The notes under the pieces were generated by a model that did no database searches, had not been told where the DNA came from, and worked only from the letters and a program-made list of their open reading frames with translations. From NCBI GenBank assembly GCA_034416335.1, contig DAOULV010000030.1:156737-220736 (forward strand): a stretch of DNA of 64,000 nucleotides. The letters are read 5' to 3'. The position numbers and the translations under genes are program-made. The stretch comes from MGML01 sp034416335. GTDB taxonomy: Bacteria > Chloroflexota > Dehalococcoidia > Dehalococcoidales > UBA2162. Positions within the stretch are counted from its first letter, which is position 1. The number at the start of each line of letters is the position of its first letter. Shown here in pieces: positions 44,536 to 53,691 of the stretch.

Positions 44536-45309
44536 TTATACCGGTCGGAGTGTTCCGGCGAATACCTGCCAGGCGAGGGCTGATTTAGCTACCAGGCTGA
44601 GAAGAATATATGCCTTTTCACCGAAGAGGTAATCACGCCATTTGCCAACTCTGCGGTACTGGAAAACCATATTCAGAGCGAAGCTGAAGAAAAAGACGAA
44701 TAACGTCGGCAATATAAAATAGACGAAAGTCGGCACACCGCCGTCGGTAGTCGAGAGAGAACCGAAGAAGTACACGGCGATGGCAATCCAGGGTACTATT
44801 CCGGCAATACAACCTACTATATAGGAAGTCCATCTGGTTTCCTCGGTAGTCTGGTTGTGCACCTCCATTATAAGACCGCAGAGGTTCATTACGGCGGTCA
44901 GGGTAAAAGCCATTATAAGGGCGGCGATGTCATATATACCGCAGAGCATGCCGATGAGGACAATCATCAGGGAAGCGCTGAGGGAGTATTCATACCAGCG
45001 CGCATAGTTGATGCCTTTCCGTAAATTCCCGACGTACCAGTTGAATACGCCCGGTGAAATTACGGTGAAATGAGCGATAGCCGAAATCAGCAGGAACAGG
45101 GCAACCATGGGACCGAACGGCAGGTTTACAGCGGCCTCTGTTACCGGCCACAGTTTTCCCATTTCCTGGTTGAATTGGAGGAACGAAGTGGTAAGGGGCA
45201 GCGAAAAATCGTTGCTGAGGAGGAATACAAGGACGGCCTGAGCAAGGTGAAGACAGCCCATTATCCCGTTGTAGAGGCGAAGTTTCCTGTATTGCGGCTC
45301 AATGTTCAT
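44536..45309 (-). CDS. Heliorhodopsin
   Basis: 257 residues from the ATG at 45309 (GGAGG 9 bases upstream), the usual size, with seven TM helices. Key positions match heliorhodopsins: His80 at the end of helix 2 to 3 (ISAIAH), Glu107 counterion in RWYEYSLSASLM, and the retinal lysine Lys242 in helix 7 (SLVAKSALAWQVFAGTL). The N-terminal face carries the basic/Tyr pattern (YRKLRLYN), consistent with inverted topology. Heliorhodopsins bind retinal and photocycle slowly without strong ion pumping; roles as sensors or enzyme or transporter regulators are debated. No carotenoid or retinal gene is near. Terminal residues AGTLRPV are complete. Confidence 0.93.
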   Translation of the reverse strand: MNIEPQYRKLRLYNGIMGCLHLAQAVLVFLLSNDFSLPLTTSFLQFNQEMGKLWPVTEAAVNLPFGPMVALFLLISAIAHFTVISPGVFNWYVGNLRKGINYARWYEYSLSASLMIVLIGMLCGIYDIAALIMAFTLTAVMNLCGLIMEVHNQTTEETRWTSYIVGCIAGIVPWIAIAVYFFGSLSTTDGGVPTFVYFILPTLFVFFFSFALNMVFQYRRVGKWRDYLFGEKAYILLSLVAKSALAWQVFAGTLRPV

Positions 45310-45866
45310 GGCTATGACCTCCTGTCCCCGACGGGGAATTTTGAACCTGTCAGCATCCCGGTTCACCGGGGTGACCGCAGCAGCTCTGCCGCCTGATTAT
45401 CTTAATCATATTGTTGCGAAAGACCAGGTACAGTTTTCTGCGCAGGGGCATCGGCGCTGCCATATTTGTAAAGACGTCTTTTAGTCCCGGCATATGTTTT
45501 CCCCCCTAAAGTACGAGAAATATATTGTATGGGTGGAAATTTGTCAATAGTGGTGGAGAAAAATTCTTGTTATGTCCGGTTGCTGATGGGCACCTATCCC
45601 CTTTGTCCCTTTTCAGTCTGGAAATGATTAGCAGGCAGATGCGGAGATTCCGGCAGGAGATGGTTAAAAAAAGCATTTAGTAGAGATTACCATTCGCCTT
45701 CGGCGAACCTGCGGCGGACTCGCAATGACATAACTACGCTGGAGCTGCGACAGGCAGGCGGGAGAGGGGTGAGTGTAGTAACAACTAAAACTGAATAGTG
45801 GAAAGTGAAAAATGTCTGCAAAGCAGGCCGTGATTTGATAAAATGGGGCTAGGAGTTAATAGGCAT
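45310..45866. other. Intergenic region, no gene seen
   Basis: 557 bases. Palindromic units at about 45689-45770 (ttcgccttcggcgaa hairpin, then gcaatgaca, then aggcaggcggg) belong to the dispersed short-repeat family. A taggag 12 bases before 45867 is the ribosome site of the next gene. Confidence 0.5.
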
Positions 45867-46481
45867 ATGACGATGGCGGATAAGGTACTGGAGAAGGCTA
45901 GGGAGTTGTTCGATGCGGCAGGTTTTACACGAATCGGCAATAATACGCTACTGGTTCTCGGACTGGAATCTACTTCCAAGAGAAATCTCGACGATTTCGG
46001 GCATGAAAACGACCAATTCCTGATGTACGGGTTCGAGAAGTATGTGAAACCGAGGCTGGAAGAACTAATCGCATACATTAAGAAAGAAGGTTATTCGGCA
46101 GAAGCGGTAGGACGTATCGGCTATCCGCTGCAGGGAGAGATAAACCTGAAAGAAAAGGCCGTCCAACTCGGGATAGGGAAGCGGGGAAAGAATACAGTCG
46201 TTCTGCACCCGGAATACGGACCGAGGCTGCGGTTTATGGGTATTATGACCGACATACCCTGCGAACTGCCCGACTCACCACTGACAGAAGAGGAAAATCC
46301 AGTCTGCAAAGACTGCTCGATATGCATAGATTCCTGTCCGGTAGATGCACTGGAACCCTATTTTATGCCGAATCCTTCCATCTGCCTTTCGTATATCACC
46401 CCGAAGACCGAAGAAGGCCGGTCGATACTGTGCGATATCTGTCTCAAGCTATGTCCAGCCGGTAAACCAGAAAAGTCATAA
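45867..46481 (+). CDS. 4Fe-4S double-cluster protein, QueG/reductive-dehalogenase-related
   Basis: 204 residues from ATG 45867, chosen because taggag lies 11-12 bases upstream; an ATG at 45843 is also in frame. The N-terminal half is alpha/beta with no catalytic motif recognised. The C-terminal ~80 residues have CKDCSICIDSCPVDAL and CDICLKLCP, the two clusters seen in epoxyqueuosine reductase (QueG) and reductive dehalogenases. It is too short for either enzyme, having neither a B12 domain nor a Tat signal. It is best called a cluster-bearing electron-transfer or related protein. Confidence 0.7.
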   Translation: MTMADKVLEKARELFDAAGFTRIGNNTLLVLGLESTSKRNLDDFGHENDQFLMYGFEKYVKPRLEELIAYIKKEGYSAEAVGRIGYPLQGEINLKEKAVQLGIGKRGKNTVVLHPEYGPRLRFMGIMTDIPCELPDSPLTEEENPVCKDCSICIDSCPVDALEPYFMPNPSICLSYITPKTEEGRSILCDICLKLCPAGKPEKS

Positions 46482-46525
46482 AAAAGGGAGACCGGAACTT
46501 GAGATAAAAACCGGTCTCCCTTTTT
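46481..46525. terminator. Bidirectional intrinsic terminator
   Basis: A 15-bp stem (46481-46495, aaaaagggagaccgg, with 46511-46525) and a 15-base loop, between convergent genes. It has A and T runs on both sides. Confidence 0.92.
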
Positions 46526-46537
46526 AAAAAACACAGG

Positions 46538-47659
46538 CTACATCATTATGATGCTGCGAAGGGCTTCAGCAGTCTTCAGTTTTTCTATCGCTTCGTTTAT
46601 CCTTTCAAGAGGATAGTGACCGCTGACCAGACTGTCCAGCTGCAACCGTCCCGCTTTATACATTTTTACGTAATTAGGGATGTCCTGGATAATGTTCGAA
46701 CCTCCCATCATCGGGCTGATAATCCTCCTGGATATTCCCATGCCCTGCAGGGTGCGCATCCACTCGATATCCTGCATCGATTCAGGTGTCATTCCGCCGA
46801 GGGATACTTTAGTAATAACACCGGTAGTACCGGACATCTCGATTGCCTGCCGGGTAATTGCATTGCTGCCACTGGTCGCGGTGATGAAGACATAATCGGC
46901 ACCTTTGCCTTCGGTAAGGTCTTTCACTGCCTGAATAGGATCGGCTACCTGTTTAGCATTGATTGTGTGAGTAGCGCCGAACTGTCTGGCTGCTTCGAGC
47001 CTGTTATCAAGAAGGTCAACGGCTATGACGGGGCAGGCTCCGAGGAAAGAGGAACCCTGGATAGCGTTAATGCCTACGCTGCCGGTGCCGAGAATCAGAG
47101 CACTGGAGAAAGGTTTGACTCCGGCAGTAATCGCGGAACCGAAACCACTGATGACGGCGCAGGAAATGAGGCATGCCTTGTCAACGGGCATATCATCATC
47201 GATTTTAACCAGCTGGTATTCACTGAGGAGAACGTATTCGGCAAATCCGCCGACGGTCCCCGCCATAGTGGAAACAGGGTCGCCCTTGCTGTTATGAAGT
47301 CCGGGCTCTTTCATCATCGGTCTCATCATGGGGTGGGTAGTACAGGCGGAACGGTTGCCGGCCAGGCAATTATCGCAGAAGCCGCATCCCACCGTGGTGG
47401 TGGTGCAGCAGACATAGTCTCCGACCTTGATACGGTTTACGCCTTCACCGATTTCAACGGCATGCCCCACTGTCTCGTGTCCCGGTATACCGGGTAATCT
47501 ACCGGGGACATCGCCATCGATAGCATGGAGGTCGCTCTGGCACACTGCCGTCGCATCGACTTTTACCAGGACTTCACCCGGTCGGGGAGCGATAACATCC
47601 ACATCCTCGATATCAAGCGGTTTACCGTTTTCGTTACAGACAGCGGCTTTCATTTTCAC
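46538..47659 (-). CDS. Zinc-dependent medium-chain alcohol dehydrogenase
   Basis: 373 residues of the MDR family. Catalytic zinc ligands are in CQSDLHAIDG and GHETVGHAVEIG; the structural zinc loop is CGFCDNCLAGNRSAC; the coenzyme domain has ILGTGSVGINAIQ followed by VIAVDLLDNRL, whose acidic strand end favours NAD. The start is GTG 47659 (AGGAG 11 bases upstream), with ATG two codons on. The substrate is not assignable; no pathway genes are adjacent. Confidence 0.92.
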   Translation of the reverse strand: MKMKAAVCNENGKPLDIEDVDVIAPRPGEVLVKVDATAVCQSDLHAIDGDVPGRLPGIPGHETVGHAVEIGEGVNRIKVGDYVCCTTTTVGCGFCDNCLAGNRSACTTHPMMRPMMKEPGLHNSKGDPVSTMAGTVGGFAEYVLLSEYQLVKIDDDMPVDKACLISCAVISGFGSAITAGVKPFSSALILGTGSVGINAIQGSSFLGACPVIAVDLLDNRLEAARQFGATHTINAKQVADPIQAVKDLTEGKGADYVFITATSGSNAITRQAIEMSGTTGVITKVSLGGMTPESMQDIEWMRTLQGMGISRRIISPMMGGSNIIQDIPNYVKMYKAGRLQLDSLVSGHYPLERINEAIEKLKTAEALRSIIMM

Positions 47660-47799
47660 AGTATAGATGCTCCTTTTAATGCTGATTTAGAAATTCCTTC
47701 AATATAATACGTGTATCAAGGCAAAAAGTAAATCGATTTTTTCTACATATCCGATGATAAAGTTAATAAAACATTATTAAGAATACTGATAAATGATAT

Positions 47800-47828
47800 T
47801 GACATATCTGCATAATATATTTATAATT
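47800..47828 (+). promoter_or_regulatory. Consensus sigma70 promoter of the dnaJ-clpC operon, with an inverted repeat
   Basis: TTGACA at 47800-47805, exactly 17 bases, then TATAAT at 47823-47828. A short inverted repeat (GATAT-tgac-ATATC) covers the -35 box and could be the binding site of the HspR-like repressor encoded as the second gene. It does not match the CTTGAGT-N7-ACTCAAG HAIR element of actinobacteria. Confidence 0.75.
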
Positions 47829-47844
47829 ATACCAGAGGAGTAAG

Positions 47845-48840
47845 ATGACGGGGAAAGATTACTACAAAACATTAGGGGTAAATCGCGGCGACAGCGAACA
47901 GGATATAAAGAAAGCTTACCGGCGACTGGCGAGGCAGTATCATCCCGACGTAAATCCGGGCGATAAATCGGCGGAATCCAAATTCAAGGAAATAAACGAG
48001 GCATATGAAGTCCTGTCCGACAAGGACAAGCGCCAGAAGTACAATAAATACGGCGACCAGTGGCAGTATGCCGACCAGTTCGAGAAGGCAGGAGGAAGCC
48101 AGAATGTCAGGTGGGATTTCGGCGGTTCGGGTTCGCAGGGAGTACAGTTCGACAAAGGTGACCTCGAGGACCTGTTAGGCGGAATATTTGGCCGGAGCAG
48201 GACGGGAGGATTCACCCGGCAGGCACGACCGAGAAGAGGACGCGATATCGAACATCCGGTGGAAGTGACCCTGGAAGAAGCTTTCAACGGGGCGAACCGC
48301 ATTTTAAGCATGGAGAGCCGTGAAGCCTGTCCAAGCTGCGGCGGTACCGGTCGCATCCAGAACGCGGTATGTTCCGCCTGTATGGGTTCCGGGGCAGTAT
48401 CCGGAATGAAGAGAATCGAAGTAAAGATACCCGCCGGCGTAAAAGACGGCTCCCGGGTGCGCATCAGCGGAAAAGGTGAAGCCGGATATGCCGGGGGAAA
48501 GAGCGGAGACCTTTACCTGATTATTTCGGTGAAACCGCACAGGCAGTTTCAGAGGAGCGGCGACAATCTGAAAGTCGAAGTCTCTGTTCCCCTGATGGGG
48601 GCTTTGCTGGGCGGAGAAGTACAGGTGCCGACTCTGAAAGGCAAGAAGCTGGCTCTCAAGATTCCGGAAGAGACTCAAAATGGACGCGAATTCAAATTAA
48701 AGGGTCAGGGAATGCCGAAACTGAACAGCAATTCGAAGGGTGACCTGTTAGCGAAGGTAAAGATTGTCCTGCCGGAGAAGCTGACCGATGAAGAGAAAAA
48801 GCTGTATAAACAGCTCGCGGCTTTAAGACCGAACGATTAG
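47845..48840 (+). CDS. DnaJ-class co-chaperone with half-size zinc finger
   Basis: 331 residues: J domain (1-~68) with His33-Pro-Asp that stimulates DnaK; Gly/Phe-rich linker; a zinc-binding region reduced to two CxxCxG repeats (CPSCGGTG and CSACMGSG) instead of the four of DnaJ; and C-terminal substrate-binding domains (RIEVKIPAGVKDGSRVRISG, then DLYLIISVKPHRQF). This is intermediate between DnaJ and CbpA. It is first gene of a rightward operon with an AGAGGAG site. Cooperation with a DnaK encoded elsewhere is expected. Confidence 0.9.
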   Translation: MTGKDYYKTLGVNRGDSEQDIKKAYRRLARQYHPDVNPGDKSAESKFKEINEAYEVLSDKDKRQKYNKYGDQWQYADQFEKAGGSQNVRWDFGGSGSQGVQFDKGDLEDLLGGIFGRSRTGGFTRQARPRRGRDIEHPVEVTLEEAFNGANRILSMESREACPSCGGTGRIQNAVCSACMGSGAVSGMKRIEVKIPAGVKDGSRVRISGKGEAGYAGGKSGDLYLIISVKPHRQFQRSGDNLKVEVSVPLMGALLGGEVQVPTLKGKKLALKIPEETQNGREFKLKGQGMPKLNSNSKGDLLAKVKIVLPEKLTDEEKKLYKQLAALRPND

Positions 48841-48855
48841 ATACAGGGGTGATAT

Positions 48856-49170
48856 ATGGATTCAAGGGACCAGGAACCACGTTATGTGATAAGCGTAGCT
48901 GCAAGGATACTTGGAGTACGTACATATACCTTGCGATACTACGAAAAGATTGGCATAATAGAACCGTCCCGCTCCGAGGGTAATATCCGATTGTATTCCG
49001 ATGAGGATATAGCAAAAATAAAACAGATGAAAACCCTTATGGAGGACCTGGGGATAACAATAGCTGGAGCGGAAGTAATCCTGCGAATGGCGCGGCGGAT
49101 TACCGAACTCCAACACAGGATCAAAGAGCTCGAGTCCGAGAATACGAATCTAAGACAGAGAAACCAATAA
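48856..49170 (+). CDS. MerR-family HspR-like transcriptional regulator
   Basis: 104 residues: an N-terminal MerR winged HTH (YVISVAARILGVRTYTLRYYEK, then NIRLYSDEDIAKIKQMKTL) and a C-terminal coiled coil (RRITELQHRIKELESENTNL). The second position after dnaJ matches HspR of other bacteria, which represses dnaK/dnaJ/clp genes in unstressed cells. It lies 15 bases behind dnaJ. The function is inferred from family and context. Confidence 0.85.
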   Translation: MDSRDQEPRYVISVAARILGVRTYTLRYYEKIGIIEPSRSEGNIRLYSDEDIAKIKQMKTLMEDLGITIAGAEVILRMARRITELQHRIKELESENTNLRQRNQ

Positions 49171-49202
49171 TCCAATCGTACTTTTAAATAAAGGACAGTG
49201 TT

Positions 49203-49763
49203 TTGTTTGATGTCGAGCGATTTCTCGAACAGAAGATGAACCCAATATTCAGGACATATTATGCCATGTGGGTTCACTGGTGGCCGGTATGGAGGAGTTT
49301 AACCGGAAAGAGTATTCTCCAGAAGTGGACGGAGTTCAATCTTTTCGAGGAAGGCCAGACGGTCCTCGATTTCGGGTGCGGAACGGGTGATTTTACGATT
49401 CCGGCAGCGGAGATAGTAAAGGACTCGGGCAAGGTATATGCCCTCGACTATTTCAAACGCCAGTTAAGAATCGTGAAACGGCGAATATCGAAACGAGGGC
49501 TGAAAAACGTGGAGTTAATACACTCGGATGAGGTATCGAACCTTCCGGACGAATCGGTTGATGTAGTCTGGATGTGTGACGTACTCCACGAAGTCAGCGA
49601 AAAAAGAAATGTATTAAGAGAATTGCACAGAGTATTAAAGGACGGAGGATACCTGGCAATATACGATGGAATGGGAAAGAAGACTCTTGAATATACAAGA
49701 AACCTGTTCTCGTTAACCGATTACGACGAAAAACTATTCAGGTTTGCCAAAATAAACCAGTAA
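49203..49763 (+). CDS. Class I SAM-dependent methyltransferase
   Basis: 186 residues. The SAM motif VLDFGCGTGDFTIPAAE (~residue 55) is followed by VYALDYFKRQL, DEVSNLPDESVDVVWMCDVLHE and LHRVLKDGGYLAIYDG. This is a Rossmann methyltransferase, perhaps on a lipid or small molecule; the substrate is unknown. The start is TTG. It lies inside the dnaJ-clpC operon (gaps 32 and 10 bases), an unusual place that suggests a stress-related role. Confidence 0.85.
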   Translation: MFDVERFLEQKMNPIFRTYYAMWVHWWPVWRSLTGKSILQKWTEFNLFEEGQTVLDFGCGTGDFTIPAAEIVKDSGKVYALDYFKRQLRIVKRRISKRGLKNVELIHSDEVSNLPDESVDVVWMCDVLHEVSEKRNVLRELHRVLKDGGYLAIYDGMGKKTLEYTRNLFSLTDYDEKLFRFAKINQ

Positions 49764-49773
49764 GAGGTACCTG

Positions 49774-50445
49774 TTGGACGAAACACAAACCGAAGCTATA
49801 AGAAGAAAAGGAAACTGGCGTATTTACCTGATAAGTACATGCGGGTTTATATTTACAGCGGGGCTTCTGGCAGCGGCGATTATATATAGAGAAGAAATCC
49901 AGGATATCGGCGCTTACGGATATATTGGTGTTTTTGCAGTAGGCGTACTGTGCGGAGTCAGCGTGATACCTGCACCTACACTGATGATGGTTTTTACACT
50001 CGGAGGTGTGCTGAATCCGTTATATGTAGGTCTGGTAGCCGGACTGGGAGGAGGTATCGGTGGTATTACGGTATATCTCACCGGGGCGGGAGTAGAGACG
50101 GTACTATCGAGATTCAGGGCGAGAGGAAAGGAATATGAACTGGAAACGGGGCGTCACTATGATCCCGTCAGGCCTGTCCAGGGCAGATTCTGGAGTAAAG
50201 GTGAAGCATTTTACGCAAAAATGGCGAAGTGGATAGGCGGAAAAGGAGGAGCCTGGACGCTCTTTATAACCTCGGCGATGATAATAAGCCCGTTTTATTT
50301 TGCCGGTCTGGCGGCAGGGTCAGTACGAATGGGACTATTGAAATTCTTCCTGATAACCTGGGCAGGGAAGACGGTAAGATACCTGATAGTCGCCTACGGC
50401 GGATATTACGGATTGAACGTACTTCTAAAATGGATCGGTGGTTAA
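49774..50445 (+). CDS. VTT/DedA-like membrane protein
   Basis: 223 residues. A TM helix at ~17-38 is followed by an IGVFAVGVLCGVSVIPAPTL re-entrant-like segment and GGGIGGITVYLTG, the conserved core of the VTT (DedA/TVP38) family; the C-terminal half has further TM segments around FYFAGLAAGSVRM. VTT proteins act as lipid scramblases or in membrane homeostasis. The start is TTG. It ends 1 base before the next ATG region and is cotranscribed. Confidence 0.8.
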   Translation: MDETQTEAIRRKGNWRIYLISTCGFIFTAGLLAAAIIYREEIQDIGAYGYIGVFAVGVLCGVSVIPAPTLMMVFTLGGVLNPLYVGLVAGLGGGIGGITVYLTGAGVETVLSRFRARGKEYELETGRHYDPVRPVQGRFWSKGEAFYAKMAKWIGGKGGAWTLFITSAMIISPFYFAGLAAGSVRMGLLKFFLITWAGKTVRYLIVAYGGYYGLNVLLKWIGG

Positions 50446-50446
50446 A

Positions 50447-51241
50447 ATGACCGAAAGCAGCTACATAGAAGAAGAAGCTCGCCAGCTGGCGCAACGGCTG
50501 TTCGGCGATGATGCTACGAAGAGTGCCGGTTTTACCGGCAGACTCCTGGACATATACGGCAGGGCAGAAAAAAAGAACTTCCTGCTTATACATAATCCCG
50601 GGGGATGGGGAAGCACGCGTATCGAGAACCTTCTCCAGTGGGAGAGAAGTATTGTTGAAGGAGTGGACAAGACTATAAGTGACCTTGGTTATTCCGGTTC
50701 TCTCGTGCAGTATTTCAGGTCAACTACAGGCTGGAAAGCCGTACTGGAGGATATCAGAGAACAATCACGTTTCTTCGCCAACAAGGCAAAGATAATGGCA
50801 GCTGAAATGAAATTCATTACACAGCACCTTAGCAATCTGAAAATCGTTATGATAGGAGTAAGTCAGGGAGCGGCTTTCAGCAATGCGGTGCTCCAGAATA
50901 TAAACGGAGAAGACAGGATTTTCAGTATAGAACTGGGAACGCCGTTTTTCTACAAGTCAAGGAGGGTCATCACAGACAGGACACTCACTCTGGACAATAA
51001 TGGCCTGATGCCGGACTCGCTGATGGAATGGAATGTACCGGTAATTTTAAGGACATATTTTACGGCGCCGTTCAGGTGGATAAAGTATAAGATGCAGGGT
51101 AAAAAAATTAAATTTACATATTGTATAAACGTCCCGGGGCATGATTATAACTGGGACTATCCCGAAGTACAGAGACAGATTGAACAATTTTTAATCGAGA
51201 AATTTGGAAATAACAGTGATGTGGAGGTGGCAGCACAATGA
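50447..51241 (+). CDS. Possible alpha/beta-hydrolase, unknown
   Basis: 264 residues from ATG 50447 (a GTG three codons earlier overlaps the VTT stop). VMIGVSQGAAFSN (~residues 141-153) has a nucleophile-elbow pattern G-x-S-x-G/A, and LLIHNPGGWG (~45-55) could supply the oxyanion side. PGHDYNWDYPEVQ near the end gives a candidate His. The family is not recognised. The last 4 bases overlap the clpC ATG (ATGA), so translation is coupled. Its place between a VTT protein and clpC suggests lipid- or membrane-linked stress work, as inference only. Confidence 0.55.
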   Translation: MTESSYIEEEARQLAQRLFGDDATKSAGFTGRLLDIYGRAEKKNFLLIHNPGGWGSTRIENLLQWERSIVEGVDKTISDLGYSGSLVQYFRSTTGWKAVLEDIREQSRFFANKAKIMAAEMKFITQHLSNLKIVMIGVSQGAAFSNAVLQNINGEDRIFSIELGTPFFYKSRRVITDRTLTLDNNGLMPDSLMEWNVPVILRTYFTAPFRWIKYKMQGKKIKFTYCINVPGHDYNWDYPEVQRQIEQFLIEKFGNNSDVEVAAQ

Positions 51242-53691
51242 AACAGGAAAGATTTACAGAACAGGCACAGGAAGCAATTAATCTTTCTCAGCAAATAGTA
51301 CAGCAGTATCAGCATAACCAGTGGGATGTGGAACATATACTGCTGGCACTGGTGCAGCAGGAGAGAGGGCTGGTAAGCGAGATATTCACGGACCTTGGAG
51401 CCGATGTCAATACAATAAAACGTGAAATCGAGAGCGTACTGGAACGATTGCCAAAGGTAGCCTACCAGACGGGCCAGATATACGCGACTCCCCGCGTCGG
51501 TGAATTATTCAAAAATGCCGACGCGGAAGCGAACCGACTGAAGGACGAGTTTATCGGCACGGAGCACCTGTTTATCGCAATAGCCAAAGATAATAAAGGT
51601 GAAGCAGCCAATGTACTCAAGAATGCCGGTATCGACCAGGAAAAAATTTACGGGGCATTAGAGAAGATTCGGGGAGGTCACCGGGTGACGGACCAGCGGG
51701 CTGAAAGTAAATACCGTTCGCTGGAGAAATACGGCCGGGACCTTACGGAACTGGCAAGAGAAGGTAAACTTGACCCCGTTATCGGCAGAGAAGAAGAAAT
51801 AAAGAGAGTAATGCAGATTCTGACGCGCCGGACCAAGAATAATCCGGTAGTCGTAGGCGATGCCGGCGTCGGGAAAACTGCAATAGCTGAAGGACTGGCC
51901 CAGAAAATCGCCGCCGATGATGTGCCGGACTCTCTGAAGGGGCGCCGGGTAATGGCTCTCGACATGGGAAGCCTTGTAGCCGGCAGCAAGTTCAGGGGAG
52001 AATTCGAGGAGCGTTTAAAGGCAGTAATGGACGAGGTGCGTGAAGCGCAGGGCGAAGTGATACTGTTTATCGACGAGATTCACACGATGGTCGGCGCCGG
52101 AGCCGCCGAAGGTGCTATCGATGCCAGCAATATGCTTAAACCGGCGCTGGCGCACGGAGAACTCCAGTGCATTGGCGCCACGACGCTGGACGAATACAGG
52201 AAATTTATCGAGAAGGATAAAGCTCTCGAAAGGCGACTGCAGCCGGTATTCCTGGGCGAACCCACGGTCGAACAGACGATAGAGATACTTCGAGGACTGA
52301 GGCCGAGATACGAAGCTCATCACAAAATACAGATAAGCGATGAAGCCCTGGAAGCGGCGGCACGATTAAGCCAGCGCTACATTTCGGACAGGCAGCTTCC
52401 GGATAAAGCTATCGACCTTATCGACGAAGCGGCAAGCAAGGTACGTATCGACGCTGAAAGCGCACCGCCCGAAGTAAAAACGCTGGAACAGCAGCTGAAG
52501 CAGCTTACCAACGAAGAAGAAGCGGCTTCGCAGCGTCAGGAATACGAAAAAGCCGCCCAGTTAAAGTCGGAGCGGATAAAGCTGGAAGAAGAATACAACC
52601 AGGCAAAAAGTGCCTGGCTGGACGAAGAGAAGATAAAAGAAGCGGTGGATGAGGAAAATATCGCGAAACTGATTTCAAGCTGGACCGGAATCCCGGTATC
52701 ACAGATGCTCGAAGGCGAAGCCGAGAAACTGCTTCACATGGAGGAAAGAATACACGAGAGGATGATTAACCAGGACGAAGCGGTCAGAGCGGTCAGCGAA
52801 GCTATACGCAGGAGCCGGGCTGGACTGAAAGACCCGAACAGACCTATAGGCAGCTTTATGTTCCTCGGTCCGACCGGCGTGGGGAAGACCGAGCTGGTTA
52901 AGAGTCTTGCCGAATTCCTCTTCGACGACGAGAATGCGATGGTGAGACTGGATATGTCCGAATACCAGGAAAGACACACCGTGTCGCGGCTTATCGGCGC
53001 ACCGCCCGGATATGTTGGTTACGAAGAAGGCGGACAGCTTACCGAAGCAGTAAGACGCAGGCCATACAGGGTCATACTCCTGGACGAGGTAGAGAAAGCC
53101 CATCCGGAGGTGTTCAACAGCCTGCTGCAGCTTCTCGACGACGGCCGGCTGACGGACGGTCACGGTCGTACCGTGGACTTTAAAAACACCGTGGTAATAA
53201 TGACCAGCAATACGGGTGTCGAGCTTATTAAACGTGATGCGGCACTCGGATTTACATCGCAGCGAGAGGGAACGAAAACGAAAAAGCAGAGCTACGAAGA
53301 GATGAGGGACAAGGTTATGGCTGAGGTCAGAAAAACCTTCCGACCCGAATTCCTCAACCGGCTGGACGAGATAATAGTATTCCACGAACTGAACGAAGAG
53401 CAGTTGAGGAGCATAGTCGACCTGATGGTCAAAGACCTTGAGAAGAGACTTGCGGAGCGCAAGTTGACGCTGGTAATGACCGATGAGGCGAAATCGTGGA
53501 TTGCTAAAGTCGGATTCGATCCGGTGTACGGAGCACGACCGTTGAGAAGGGCAGTAGAACGCTACGTGGAGAACCCGCTTTCGACAAAGGTGTTGGGCGG
53601 TGAATTCAACGAAGGCGACACCATAACGGTCGACGTTGCCGACGACGAACTGACTTTCACAACCAGGGTAGCGGAAGCAGTCGCATCATAG
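51238..53691 (+). CDS. clpC: AAA+ unfoldase ClpC
   Basis: 817 residues: Clp-N repeats (1-~145); AAA1 with GDAGVGKTA (~208) and a DEIHT Walker B; a short middle region with a UVR-like stretch (YEKAAQLKSERIKLEEEY); AAA2 with GPTGVGKTE (~545), DEVEKAHPEVF and the LGF loop (~669) that contacts ClpP; and a C-terminal ClpB-D2 domain. The size and short middle domain fit ClpC rather than ClpB. With ClpP it degrades damaged proteins. It ends the dnaJ operon and lies downstream of the HspR-like gene. Confidence 0.92.
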   Translation: MKQERFTEQAQEAINLSQQIVQQYQHNQWDVEHILLALVQQERGLVSEIFTDLGADVNTIKREIESVLERLPKVAYQTGQIYATPRVGELFKNADAEANRLKDEFIGTEHLFIAIAKDNKGEAANVLKNAGIDQEKIYGALEKIRGGHRVTDQRAESKYRSLEKYGRDLTELAREGKLDPVIGREEEIKRVMQILTRRTKNNPVVVGDAGVGKTAIAEGLAQKIAADDVPDSLKGRRVMALDMGSLVAGSKFRGEFEERLKAVMDEVREAQGEVILFIDEIHTMVGAGAAEGAIDASNMLKPALAHGELQCIGATTLDEYRKFIEKDKALERRLQPVFLGEPTVEQTIEILRGLRPRYEAHHKIQISDEALEAAARLSQRYISDRQLPDKAIDLIDEAASKVRIDAESAPPEVKTLEQQLKQLTNEEEAASQRQEYEKAAQLKSERIKLEEEYNQAKSAWLDEEKIKEAVDEENIAKLISSWTGIPVSQMLEGEAEKLLHMEERIHERMINQDEAVRAVSEAIRRSRAGLKDPNRPIGSFMFLGPTGVGKTELVKSLAEFLFDDENAMVRLDMSEYQERHTVSRLIGAPPGYVGYEEGGQLTEAVRRRPYRVILLDEVEKAHPEVFNSLLQLLDDGRLTDGHGRTVDFKNTVVIMTSNTGVELIKRDAALGFTSQREGTKTKKQSYEEMRDKVMAEVRKTFRPEFLNRLDEIIVFHELNEEQLRSIVDLMVKDLEKRLAERKLTLVMTDEAKSWIAKVGFDPVYGARPLRRAVERYVENPLSTKVLGGEFNEGDTITVDVADDELTFTTRVAEAVAS

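Noticed and set aside
45867..46481. Reductive dehalogenase
   Set aside because: Only the double-cluster end is shared. There is no Tat signal or B12 domain, and the length is less than half; no membrane anchor gene follows.
46616..47497. 293-codon plus-strand frame
   Set aside because: It is a shadow of the alcohol dehydrogenase gene.
52699..53385. 228-codon minus-strand frame
   Set aside because: It is a shadow of clpC AAA2.
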